Of a DNA stretch of 10,763 bases, positions 1 through 7,388 are shown piece by piece; the stretch's first letter is position 1; every line of letters begins with the position of its first letter. The DNA is from Lachnospiraceae bacterium. GTDB taxonomy: Bacteria; Bacillota_A; Clostridia; Lachnospirales; Lachnospiraceae. The DNA lies in assembly GCA_003446335.1 (NCBI GenBank), contig DMAZ01000145.1:1-10763 (forward strand). Direction: 5' to 3'. The translations under genes were made by a program, and so were the position numbers. Under the pieces are notes generated by a model. It was not told the DNA's origin. It ran no database searches and saw nothing but the letters and a program-made list of their open reading frames with translations.

Positions 1-42
1 AAACGCTATGACAGCGATTTGTTGCAGCTGTTTTTTCTTCAT
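1..42 (-). CDS. Possible N-terminal fragment of a secreted or membrane protein (partial)
   Basis: Reading leftward from an ATG at 42-40, fourteen codons run open to the window edge and give MKKKQLQQIAVIAF. Three lysines followed by the beginning of a hydrophobic stretch is what the start of a signal peptide or first membrane segment looks like. The gene would lie 127 bp downstream of degV in the same direction. Against it, the ribosome binding site is poor (only GAG, about 9 nt upstream), and fourteen codons are too few to exclude chance. A competing leftward frame starting at the ATG near 109 also stays open to the edge, but it is rich in Arg and Cys and less convincing. No function can be given. 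Confidence 0.3.
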   Translation of the reverse strand, partial: MKKKQLQQIAVIAF

Positions 43-168
43 CGCGCAATACTCGTGACGTGAGTCTGCAATACGTGCGCAAAGTGAAATCCGGCTTCAT
101 CGTGAGTCCAATCGCCCAATGAGATGAACGCTTTGCCCGGAGGCGCAGGAATTCGGTTCAGATTGATG

Positions 169-1056
169 TCAGTTGACGCGCTCATTTCCCCAGAAGAACA
201 GGGCTACCGTTCCCGGTCCTGTATGGCTGCCGATCGTCGTTCCGATATCATTGATCTCGACCTTGCCGTTCAGCTTCGGAAATGCTGCTTCGACAGCATC
301 CGCGACAGCCCGCGCGTCGTCATAGCAGTCCGATTGGGAAATGTAGCATTTGCCCGAGTAATCAAGACCGCCTTCGGCCTGTTCTTTCATTTTGTTCAAG
401 ATCGCGTGTATGACTTTTTTCTTGCCGCGGTGCTTTTCGCGGGCAATCAGTCTGCCCTTGTAATCGACGTTGAGAAGAGGGCAGATATTCAGGAGCTGGC
501 CGATCGCGCCGGATGTTTTTGATACACGTCCGCCCCGGATCAGGTAAGTAAGATCGGATGTGAAGAACCAGTGCTGGCAGTTCAGCTTGTTGTCTTCCGC
601 CCATTTTCGAAGCTCATCGATATTCATCCCGGAATCTCTGAGATCGGCAAGTTTATCCATCAGAAGCCCGTATCCGGAAGAGGCAGCCAGTGAGTCGACG
701 ATATAGATCTTTCTCTCCGGATACCGTTCCCGAAGATCCTGAGCAGCCAGTACTGCGGAGTTGATGGAGCCGGAAATTCCGGAGCTCAGTGTGAGATGCA
801 GGATATCTTTTCCCTCTTTCAGAAATTTTTCAAAATACTCTTCATATTCGCCTACACCTACCTGAGAGGTTTTTGTCTCGGCCCCTTCTCTCATCTTCTG
901 ATAAAAATCTTTAAGCGGAATGGATTTTCCGAGATCATCCGGATGCGATTCGCCGTCTATTTCAAAATGGAAACATACATATTGAATATTGCGCAGCGCA
1001 AGATGCTCAGCGGTGAGGTCAGCAGTGGAGCAGCAGCTCAGAATATAATCAGTCAT
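169..1056 (-). CDS. DegV family fatty-acid-binding protein
   Basis: This is a 295-residue protein of the usual DegV length. DegV proteins bind one fatty acid between two domains, and some act as the FakB subunit that presents the fatty acid to the kinase FakA. The family signatures are visible in order: TSQVG at 63-67, the lipid-headgroup motif SSGISGS at 91-97, the loop LIRGGRVS at 172-179, and the C-terminal IGTTIGSHTGPGTVALFFWG at 271-290. There is no signal peptide, so it should be cytosolic. The ATG at 1056 has an AAGGAG ribosome binding site with a 7-nt spacer after GGAG. It begins 68 bp after the acetyltransferase-patatin gene with no clear terminator between, so the two are probably co-transcribed. 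This pairing would fit a lipase releasing fatty acids and DegV binding them, which is inference. No fakA homologue is in the window, so a FakB role is unproven. Confidence 0.93.
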   Translation of the reverse strand: MTDYILSCCSTADLTAEHLALRNIQYVCFHFEIDGESHPDDLGKSIPLKDFYQKMREGAETKTSQVGVGEYEEYFEKFLKEGKDILHLTLSSGISGSINSAVLAAQDLRERYPERKIYIVDSLAASSGYGLLMDKLADLRDSGMNIDELRKWAEDNKLNCQHWFFTSDLTYLIRGGRVSKTSGAIGQLLNICPLLNVDYKGRLIAREKHRGKKKVIHAILNKMKEQAEGGLDYSGKCYISQSDCYDDARAVADAVEAAFPKLNGKVEINDIGTTIGSHTGPGTVALFFWGNERVN

Positions 1057-1124
1057 TGTAGTTCTCCTTATTATTGAGTTTTATTTCACATGTACCCGGT
1101 GGCTGAAGCCGCGGAAATTCTGCG

Positions 1125-2657
1125 TCAGAGATCCAGATACTCTCTGAGAGCAGCCAGCTGGTCTCTGGCATCGTTATAGCCAAGATAATAAAGCTCCCCG
1201 AGTTTATCCATATTGCTCTCGACCCTCGATACATTGGGACGCACGGAGGGCGCGATCATGAAAATGCGGCCGCTCTCATGCAGCTTCTCCAGTTTTTCCG
1301 CGTCCTCATTGTAGCGCTTGTTGCTTCCTGCGAGGGTTTCGGCAAATGCCGGTGTCTTATGGTAGAACCTTCTCGCCATTTTTGTGGAGTTCGTTTTGGT
1401 AAGGTTATAGCGGAAGTCGGCGTCACGAGTCCTTACGACAACGATCTTCTCATATCCATGGGAGAGGGCCCAGTCTATCGCTATTTTGCAGCTGCATCCG
1501 CCGTCGAGGAAATACTCCCCGTCGACTTCTACCGGACGGGAAATGAACGGCATGGAGGCGGAGGCGCGGACAGCCTGGAAAATATCGTCGCACGCATCCC
1601 GGTCAAAGTAGCGTACCTCTCCTGACGGATAATTCGTCGTGACAGCGATATATTTTCTTCTGGGATCGAAAAAACGATCGTGGTCAAGCGGGTCTATTTT
1701 GTCATACTCGTTGTAGGCAAAATCAAAACCGATCAGTCCCTGATTTTTCTGGAAAGCCTTCATGCCCACATACCTGCTGTCATGGCGGTAGGTAAGATTC
1801 AGGCGGGCGGAACGGCCGATCTGACCGGACATATAATTCATTCCGTTCAGAGCCCCTGCGGATGTGCCGATGACCGTCTGGAAATTAATGTCTTCCTCCA
1901 TCAGAACGTCCAGTACGCCCTCACCGTAAAGTCCGCGGAAGGCACCCCCTTCAAGAACAATACAGCCCTCGGTCAGATTTGTGGATGCCTGACCCTGCGG
2001 AAGAAAATCGATGCCTCTGAATATATTTTTGGTCTGGGCATGTACTTCCTGAATTTCCTCCGGCTCACTCTTTTTCCATGTGTAATCGCGTGTGAGTTCG
2101 TTCGAGGTGATCTCCCGGATGACTCTGCACGGATTGCCGACGGCAATGACGTTGTCCGGAATATCCTTGTTCACGAGACTTCCGGCCCCGATGACGACAT
2201 TACTTCCGATCGTGACACCCGGCATGACCGATACACCAGCTCCGAACCATACATTATCACCTACCGTGATCGGCCAGGCGTACTCCAGTCCGGCATTGCG
2301 TCTGGGAAAATCAATCGGATGTCCGGCGGTATAAAAACCGCAGTTCGGCGCAATAAAAACATTATCACCGAATCGCACGGGAGCTCCGTCGAGGATCGTG
2401 GTGTTGAAATTTGCAAAAAAATTATCTCCGATTTCGATGTTATATCCGTAATCGCAGTAGAACGGGGAACGTATCATAAGATTCTCACCGGTCTTTCCGA
2501 GCAGTTCTCTGATGAATCCGTCCCGGCGCGGATCGCTGGGGGTCATCGAATTATATTCAAAACAGGCGTCCTGTGCATGCAGCACTTCACGCAGCAGGGC
2601 CTCATCGTAGTTCGCGTCATAGATGAGCCCTGCGTCTCTTTTTTCTTTCTCTGTCAT
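1125..2657 (-). CDS. Fusion of maltose-type O-acetyltransferase (left-handed beta-helix) and patatin-like phospholipase
   Basis: This is a 510-residue two-domain enzyme. Residues 1-185 match the maltose/galactoside O-acetyltransferase family. They comprise an N-terminal helical cap, then hexapeptide repeats (for example IGDNF, FGDNVFIAP, VGDNVWFGAGV, IGSNVVIGAGS), the catalytic His113 in TAGHP, and the family ending NPCRVIRE. Such enzymes move acetyl from acetyl-CoA to a sugar or similar hydroxyl. Residues 186-231 are a hydrophilic linker. Residues 232 to about 500 are patatin-like: oxyanion loop GGAFRG at 237-242, nucleophile Ser266 in GTSAG, and the catalytic Asp385 in DGG. Patatins are serine/aspartate-dyad acyl hydrolases acting on lipids. 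Both active sites look complete and the frame is continuous across the join. A longer frame reaches an ATG at 2705, but only the ATG at 2657 has a ribosome binding site (GGAG, 9-nt spacer). Single-domain versions of each half are the norm; the real substrates are unknown. Confidence 0.9.
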   Translation of the reverse strand: MTEKEKRDAGLIYDANYDEALLREVLHAQDACFEYNSMTPSDPRRDGFIRELLGKTGENLMIRSPFYCDYGYNIEIGDNFFANFNTTILDGAPVRFGDNVFIAPNCGFYTAGHPIDFPRRNAGLEYAWPITVGDNVWFGAGVSVMPGVTIGSNVVIGAGSLVNKDIPDNVIAVGNPCRVIREITSNELTRDYTWKKSEPEEIQEVHAQTKNIFRGIDFLPQGQASTNLTEGCIVLEGGAFRGLYGEGVLDVLMEEDINFQTVIGTSAGALNGMNYMSGQIGRSARLNLTYRHDSRYVGMKAFQKNQGLIGFDFAYNEYDKIDPLDHDRFFDPRRKYIAVTTNYPSGEVRYFDRDACDDIFQAVRASASMPFISRPVEVDGEYFLDGGCSCKIAIDWALSHGYEKIVVVRTRDADFRYNLTKTNSTKMARRFYHKTPAFAETLAGSNKRYNEDAEKLEKLHESGRIFMIAPSVRPNVSRVESNMDKLGELYYLGYNDARDQLAALREYLDL

Positions 2658-2666
2658 GGATTTTTG

Positions 2667-2670
2667 CTCC
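2667..2670 (-). promoter_or_regulatory. Ribosome binding site that sets the start of the acetyltransferase-patatin gene
   Basis: GGAG on the minus strand lies 9 nt before the ATG at 2657. The upstream in-frame ATG at 2705 has no Shine-Dalgarno match at a workable distance, so the shorter 510-residue product is preferred over the 526-residue reading. A TACAAT at 2754-2749 is a possible -10 box for this gene, but I see no acceptable -35 box for it. Confidence 0.6.
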
Positions 2671-2846
2671 GTATTGGCTGAAGTCGAAATAGCACCAGAA
2701 TGCATTTTAGCACAAGTGCCGGATCCTATATAGATACAGATTACGGCAATTGTAGTCGATACGTTTTTTTAATTATGAAAAATAAGGGGAGGGAACTTTG
2801 ATAAGACGTGGCTATATGAGCGATATAGAGCAGGATCCAGACAAAC

Positions 2847-2871
2847 GAATCAGGCGGATTCCGTCTGATTC
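2847..2871. terminator. Strong hairpin between hpt and the acetyltransferase-patatin gene, possible terminator
   Basis: GAATCAGGCGG and CCGTCTGATTC can form an 11-bp stem closed by a 3-nt loop (ATT). Read on the plus strand, one pair is G-U. Read on the minus strand, the same position is an A-C mismatch, which splits the stem into 7 and 3 bp. The plus-strand tail is TTTCATCTT and the minus-strand tail is GTTTGTCTG; both are only moderately T-rich. It sits 65 bp beyond the stop of hpt, so it may end that leftward operon, but the base pairing slightly favours a plus-strand transcript. It may work in both directions. Confidence 0.5.
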
Positions 2872-2935
2872 TTTCATCTTCCCGGGGGTCCGGTCAAGAG
2901 AAAACAGATCAGACGAAAGCCGCCCTTCTTTTTCC

Positions 2936-3301
2936 TTATATCCTATGTGTTCTGGATGAACGTAAAATATTGACGTACCGTTCGTACGCTTCCTTTACTG
3001 ACTCATAGTCTTTTTCAAGATTTGGAGACGGCTCATTCCTGAGATCTTCGACAAGTGCACAGAGCGGGAGAAGAAGGGGCGTAAGCCCCAGCATACCGGC
3101 GTCTCCCTTAAGGCCATGGGCTGTCTGAAAAGCTTCCTCATAGTTTTCATGCAGAAGTGCATGATCGAGTTTTTCAAATCCCGGATCTATGGCAAATTCC
3201 GTTACCCAGCGCAGATAAAAATCCGTATCGCCGAAACATCGGTTCATGGCACCGGTTATGTCGCAGCCCCAGGCGTCCAATTTACTTAATATTGTATTCA
3301 T
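2936..3301 (-). CDS. Hpt domain phosphotransfer protein
   Basis: This 121-residue protein is made up almost entirely of a histidine phosphotransfer domain. The diagnostic motif AHGLKGDAG lies at 61-69, with His62 as the phosphate-accepting residue and the following LKG turn that is conserved in the family. The rest is helical, as expected of the four-helix Hpt bundle, and there is no kinase ATP-binding domain. Hpt proteins carry phosphate between receiver domains in multistep phosphorelays. The ATG at 3301 has AGGAG with a 7-nt spacer. The gene begins 41 bp after the stop of the large hybrid kinase, in the same direction and with no terminator between, so the two are very likely one operon. 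The obvious phosphate donor is that kinase's C-terminal receiver. The acceptor is not fixed by sequence; the receiver of the divergent hybrid protein is a candidate. Confidence 0.93.
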   Translation of the reverse strand: MNTILSKLDAWGCDITGAMNRCFGDTDFYLRWVTEFAIDPGFEKLDHALLHENYEEAFQTAHGLKGDAGMLGLTPLLLPLCALVEDLRNEPSPNLEKDYESVKEAYERYVNILRSSRTHRI

Positions 3302-3342
3302 CGGGTCTCTCCTATGCAGTGAGTAATAGTAAATTTACAGAC

Positions 3343-6300
3343 TTAATCTTCTGCCCGGAACAGTTTTTCTATCAGGTGATTATCCCTTACTTTTGAAAGC
3401 TCATTATAAAGCGTTGAAAACAGATGCTCCGGATCGATCGGCTTGCAGAGATAAGCTGTCATTCCGGCATCAAGGCAGCGGCTTTCAGTCTCTGCCTGAA
3501 CATCTGCAGTCAGAGCTATGATCGGGATGGTCTTCGCATCCATTGATTCGGTATTTCGGATTTCTCTGGAAGCCTCCAGACCGTTCTTAACGGGCATCAT
3601 GATATCCATCAGGATTGCCTGATAGTGGTATGGACCCTGTTTTCGGAAGAGTTCAACAGCTTCCTGACCGTCACGGGCAAGCTCGACATGCATGCCTTTT
3701 TGATCCAGCATCTTAATGATGACCTCGGCGTTGATACGGGTGTCCTCCGCGAGGAGGATCGATTTGCCTGACAGAAGCTTGTCGGAGTAGGTATGATTCT
3801 GACGCTGGTTGAGGGATATCTGTTCGTTCGTGGCAATCGGATATTTTAATATGACGCGGAACTCCGTGCCGTGTCCGATCATGCTCCTGCAGGATATGGA
3901 GCCGCCCAGAAGGTCAATAAGACTTTTACATATGTACAGGCCGAGTCCGGTTCCTTCACGGGGGTCATCATTGTCGATCTCCTGCTCGAAAGGCATGAAC
4001 ATACGGCTCTGGAATTCATTGCCGATTCCTTTCCCGGTATCGCTGATGATATAGGTGTGTTCGACATCCGTCTCAGTGTATCGCATATGTGTTTCCATGC
4101 GGATCGTTCCGCCTGCAGGTGTGAACTTGACGGCATTGCTGAGCAGATTCATGAGGATACGCTCAACGTGCTCTGTGTCCATCAGGACATACCGGCTCTG
4201 GCACCCGTGAATGATGAAATGGAAAGTCTGACCGGCTTCTCTTGCCCGCTCCCGGATGATTGTGTGGATATCCTCCAGGAGGGCATCTTCCTGGACAGCA
4301 TGGCTGACAGTTACGATCTTGCCGGCATTGATGCGGCTTGTTTCAAGGATCTCCTCGATGAGACTCATAAGATAGCGGCTCGATGCCTGTATCTTTTCCA
4401 GGTTATCCCGGACCGTATCGGAAAGGCTTGTGTCTTCCAGACTGAGCTGTGTAAGTCCGAAGATGGCAGTCATCGGTGTGCGCATATCATGACTCATATG
4501 TGACAGGAAGGTCTCTTTTTCACGTCCGGAGCGAACTGCTTCGCGGAGAGCACGGGCCATCTCCTCGATCTGCTGCTGATCGTCGATCTGTTTCGTCGTA
4601 TCAATAAATGTGATGACCAGTCCCTTTACCCTGACGGATTCGGAAGATGAATCAGGCAGAATCTCACCGTTGGTCTGGACACGGTAAGGCGCAATGCGGA
4701 TGAGATAAGTCTTTCCGCCTATGGAAGCACAGTTGCGCTCGACTGCCTTCATTGTTGTCAGGACTTCCCTGCAGATGGAAAGAAGGTCTATTGTCACGAA
4801 ATTGTAAGAGATATAGCGGAGAGACCGGCCGACATCCTGATCGGCAACATTGAACTCGGAAGCTACATACTCGGTAAATTTGCGGATGTTGAGGTCCCTG
4901 TCGACCATCAGAATACCGACGAGGGTCGTTGACAGGAAGTTGGCCATGTCATCATTCAGGCCGGCCAGTTCGGATACCTTGGACTGGTATTCCGAATTGA
5001 CGGTATAGAGTTCTTCGTTCACCGACTGGAGTTCTTCGTTGGAACTCTGGAGCTCTTCATTTGCCGTGAGCAGCTCTTCATTTGCAGCCTGCAGCTCCGC
5101 GTTGACTGATTCCAGCTCGGATACGGTCTGACGCAGATTATCCTGTGTGACTTTAAGGTCACGCTCCAGGTTGGCGATCCGCTGTGCCGCTGCGGTATCG
5201 ATCCTGTATTCCTGCAGGTCTCCTTCGATGGGCTGATTTCCCCGCACGAACGCGATTGCGGTATATCCCGTATATCCTCCGACCTTATCCTTGACAGGCT
5301 CCGCAATGATGGAGATGTTTTCGAAAGTATCCTCCAGTAAGACCGGGATCTTCACATATCCGACACGTTCCTGCTTCTCCCGGCTGTCCTTGAGCACTGT
5401 GGAGACTGCGATCTTGAGATCGTTCCGGATCAGGGCAAATATATCCAGGGTCACCGCTCCTGTCGGCATGGAGATGAGCTTTGAGCAGTCTCCGTAGGTG
5501 CGGGTCAGCTCATTATTCTCGTTGACGAGGAAACATGCCGGCATGAGGGATTCAAATATCGAAGTATCCAGTTCACTTGGGCTGTACTGCACATCCTGAG
5601 TCTCCGGTCTTTGAGGCTGAATCGGAAGGAGCGGTATATCCACGGCCTGCATGGAGTAATTGATGCGGTCATGGGTGGGAGCCTTTCCGGATGCATTATG
5701 GACAAATATTTTTTCGTTGGGGCAGAAAGTGCGGAACACATCATCATAATTGATGACCGATTCTGAGCGGCCGAGGAAAAGATATCCACGGTCGTTCAGA
5801 GCCATGTGGAAGATCGCGAACAGGTTCCGCTGCAGGACAGTCTGGAAATAAATCAGCAGATTGCGGCAGCTGATGAGATCCAGTTTGCCGAAGGGCGGAT
5901 CCTGGAATACATTATGCTGGGCAAATACGATCATCTGCCGGATATCGTGGCGTATGAAGTATTTGTTCCCCTTTCTCGCAAAGTAGCGGGAGAGCCTTGT
6001 GACGCTGACATCCTCGATGATGTTGTCCCCATAGACACCGCGGCCGGCGACGCTGATGGAGTCGGAGTCCAGGTCTGTCGCAAAAATCTTGATATCGCGC
6101 CTGATGTTCAGCTCTTCCATGGCCTCCATGAAAAGAATAGCGATGGAGTAGGCTTCCTCACCTGTGGAACAGCCGGCGACCCACACACGGATCTGTTCTG
6201 ATTTCTGGGCATTCTGAAGAAGCGTTTTAATGACACGGTCCTTTAAGACGTCAAAGTAATCCGGATCTCTGAAGAAGCTGGTAACTCCGATCAGGACCTC

Positions 6301-7116
6301 CTTGGCGAGCAATTTGGCTTCTTCCGGATTATTGGACAGATAATTGACGTATTCCTGAAGGTTTCTGTTGTGTGTGACCACCAGACGCCGTTCTACACGC
6401 CTGAGGATCGTCGTCTGTTTATAATAGGTATAATTTATATTGGTAACTGTTTTTAATATCGCGAAAACACGCCCCATCAGATCGCTGTCTGTCAGCTGGA
6501 GCTGTGTGCTGGAGTCCACCAGAGACGCCGAGATATGCGCCATCTCCCGTGCTATATTGTCGGGCGTCTGGACGATATCGACAAATCCTGTGGATATTGC
6601 GTTCCGGGGCATACCGTCAAATTTGGAGCTTTCAGGTGACTGTACGATGATGACGCCGTTCTGCTCTTTAATAGAACGAATGCCGTTGGTGCCGTCTGAG
6701 CCCGTTCCCGAAAGGATCACAGCCACCGCGCGATTTTCATAAGCCGATGCAAGTGAGCGGAAGAAAATGTCGATCGGGTGGTTTATTTTCTGGTGATTAT
6801 ATTCTCTCAGGCGAAGAATATCCGATACGATTTCCAGATTATAGCGGGGTGGAATCATATAGATATGATTTCGAAGAACGCGCATGCCGTCACGTGCCTC
6901 TATGACAGGCATGCTGGTGTATTTGCCCAGAATATCCGTGAGCAGGCTCTTGTGATCGGGGGCAAGGTGCTGGATAATGACGAACGCCATGCCGGTATTT
7001 CCGGGAAGAAATGTAAGGAACTGCTGAAGTGCTTCAAGTCCTCCGGCTGAAGCGCCTATGCCGACAACGCAGCTGGGCTGAAGTTCCTGACGGGGTTTTT
7101 CAGAGATGCAATCCAT
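3343..7116 (-). CDS. CheB-CheR fusion hybrid sensor histidine kinase with PAS and receiver domains
   Basis: This is a 1257-residue soluble protein with no membrane segment. Domains in order (numbered from the start at 7116) are as follows. CheB-type methylesterase, about 15-200, has Ser23 (GIGASAGG), His50 (QHL) and Asp141 (GTGSDG), and lacks the receiver domain of classical CheB. CheR-type methyltransferase, about 205-475, has the SAM-binding GCSTGEEAY at 315-323 and CRNLLIYF at 417-424. A degenerate PAS lies at about 515-625, a heptad-repeat coiled coil at 642-722, and a second PAS at about 722-842. HisKA carries His876 in SHDMRTP. The ATPase domain has the N box at 990-994, DTGKGIG at 1026-1032 and GTGLGL at 1055-1060. 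The receiver has Asp1124 and Asp1125-region acidic residues, phospho-acceptor Asp1171, Thr1203 and Lys1225. All catalytic residues appear present. Such fusions are a known family, usually outside classical chemotaxis. A longer frame reaches an ATG at 7155, but GGAGG lies 6 nt before 7116. The signal and the methylation target are unknown. Confidence 0.95.
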   Translation of the reverse strand: MDCISEKPRQELQPSCVVGIGASAGGLEALQQFLTFLPGNTGMAFVIIQHLAPDHKSLLTDILGKYTSMPVIEARDGMRVLRNHIYMIPPRYNLEIVSDILRLREYNHQKINHPIDIFFRSLASAYENRAVAVILSGTGSDGTNGIRSIKEQNGVIIVQSPESSKFDGMPRNAISTGFVDIVQTPDNIAREMAHISASLVDSSTQLQLTDSDLMGRVFAILKTVTNINYTYYKQTTILRRVERRLVVTHNRNLQEYVNYLSNNPEEAKLLAKEVLIGVTSFFRDPDYFDVLKDRVIKTLLQNAQKSEQIRVWVAGCSTGEEAYSIAILFMEAMEELNIRRDIKIFATDLDSDSISVAGRGVYGDNIIEDVSVTRLSRYFARKGNKYFIRHDIRQMIVFAQHNVFQDPPFGKLDLISCRNLLIYFQTVLQRNLFAIFHMALNDRGYLFLGRSESVINYDDVFRTFCPNEKIFVHNASGKAPTHDRINYSMQAVDIPLLPIQPQRPETQDVQYSPSELDTSIFESLMPACFLVNENNELTRTYGDCSKLISMPTGAVTLDIFALIRNDLKIAVSTVLKDSREKQERVGYVKIPVLLEDTFENISIIAEPVKDKVGGYTGYTAIAFVRGNQPIEGDLQEYRIDTAAAQRIANLERDLKVTQDNLRQTVSELESVNAELQAANEELLTANEELQSSNEELQSVNEELYTVNSEYQSKVSELAGLNDDMANFLSTTLVGILMVDRDLNIRKFTEYVASEFNVADQDVGRSLRYISYNFVTIDLLSICREVLTTMKAVERNCASIGGKTYLIRIAPYRVQTNGEILPDSSSESVRVKGLVITFIDTTKQIDDQQQIEEMARALREAVRSGREKETFLSHMSHDMRTPMTAIFGLTQLSLEDTSLSDTVRDNLEKIQASSRYLMSLIEEILETSRINAGKIVTVSHAVQEDALLEDIHTIIRERAREAGQTFHFIIHGCQSRYVLMDTEHVERILMNLLSNAVKFTPAGGTIRMETHMRYTETDVEHTYIISDTGKGIGNEFQSRMFMPFEQEIDNDDPREGTGLGLYICKSLIDLLGGSISCRSMIGHGTEFRVILKYPIATNEQISLNQRQNHTYSDKLLSGKSILLAEDTRINAEVIIKMLDQKGMHVELARDGQEAVELFRKQGPYHYQAILMDIMMPVKNGLEASREIRNTESMDAKTIPIIALTADVQAETESRCLDAGMTAYLCKPIDPEHLFSTLYNELSKVRDNHLIEKLFRAED
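4981..5106 (-). repeat. Six tandem heptads encoding a signalling coiled coil
   Basis: Within the large hybrid kinase, residues 671-712 are six consecutive seven-residue units: VNAELQA, ANEELLT, ANEELQS, SNEELQS, VNEELYT and VNSEYQS. At DNA level this is a diverged 21-bp repeat, visible as recurring GAGCTCTTC/GAGTTCTTC on the plus strand. The segment links the CheB-CheR half to the PAS-kinase half and should form a long parallel coiled coil. Similar NEELQ heptads are known from CheB-CheR-PAS fusions in other bacteria, so this is a family feature. Copy number could vary between strains through slippage. Confidence 0.85.
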
Positions 7117-7122
7117 TTTATA

Positions 7123-7127
7123 CCTCC
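7123..7127 (-). promoter_or_regulatory. Ribosome binding site that sets the start of the CheB-CheR hybrid kinase
   Basis: GGAGG on the minus strand stands 6 nt before the ATG at 7116, an ideal Shine-Dalgarno arrangement. The in-frame ATG further upstream at 7155 would add 13 residues not needed by the CheB domain, which begins near residue 15 of the shorter form. Confidence 0.85.
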
Positions 7128-7138
7128 GCATTTGTAAA

Positions 7139-7161
7139 GTCTGCGGTTCTTCCAAGCAGAC
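7139..7161 (-). repeat. Inverted repeat in the predicted leader of the CheB-CheR kinase gene
   Basis: GTCTGC at 7139-7144 and GCAGAC at 7156-7161 are perfect inverted copies around an 11-nt spacer. In the leftward transcript this makes a 6-bp hairpin, extendable by a GG/CC pair across a small bulge. It ends 11 nt before the GGAGG ribosome binding site. It could be an RNA stem affecting translation or a protein-binding operator. A stem of this size also occurs by chance. Confidence 0.35.
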
Positions 7162-7200
7162 GAAAATCCGTAAAGCAGCTGATATTTACATCATGCATAC

Positions 7201-7229
7201 ATTGTAGTATCTTTTGCCGGAAGATTCAA
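7201..7229 (-). promoter_or_regulatory. Predicted housekeeping promoter for the CheB-CheR kinase-hpt operon
   Basis: On the minus strand, TTGAAT (7229-7224) and TACAAT (7206-7201) are separated by exactly 17 bp. They match the primary sigma-factor consensus at 4 of 6 and 5 of 6 positions. Transcription would begin near 7194 and leave a leader of about 78 nt before the ATG at 7116. It is the best promoter match I found in this gap. Confidence 0.6.
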
Positions 7230-7388
7230 ATCAAATTGGGATGTTGGTTAAAAACAATAAAAAAATATCTGAATTCTACTCTTTTAAATTTATTAATCTT
7301 GTGGAATATGTTAAAATGAATTTGTCGAATATATAAAAAACTTTACATATGTGCGGCTTAAAATAATGTTTTATGCAAGGAAAATAGA

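Noticed and set aside
1..168. The repeated CGTGAGTC (about 59 and 111) as a regulatory direct repeat
   Set aside because: There are only two 8-bp copies with no promoter nearby; this is too little to separate from chance.
1680..2681. 333-codon plus-strand open frame
   Set aside because: It lies entirely opposite the acetyltransferase-patatin gene, which has clear motifs throughout. The plus-strand product shows no recognisable domain and has no ribosome binding site worth noting; it is an antisense shadow.
2658..2705. N-terminal extension of the acetyltransferase-patatin protein to the ATG at 2705
   Set aside because: The extra 16 residues lack a ribosome binding site, whereas the ATG at 2657 has GGAG at a workable distance and matches the normal start of the acetyltransferase family.
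3871..4503. 210-codon plus-strand open frame
   Set aside because: It is antisense to the HisKA, ATPase and receiver region of the CheB-CheR kinase, where the minus-strand motifs are unambiguous.
4981..5106. 21-bp repeat considered as a CRISPR-like or mobile repeat
   Set aside because: The units are contiguous and in frame, and encode leucine/glutamate heptads of a coiled coil, so they are part of the protein.
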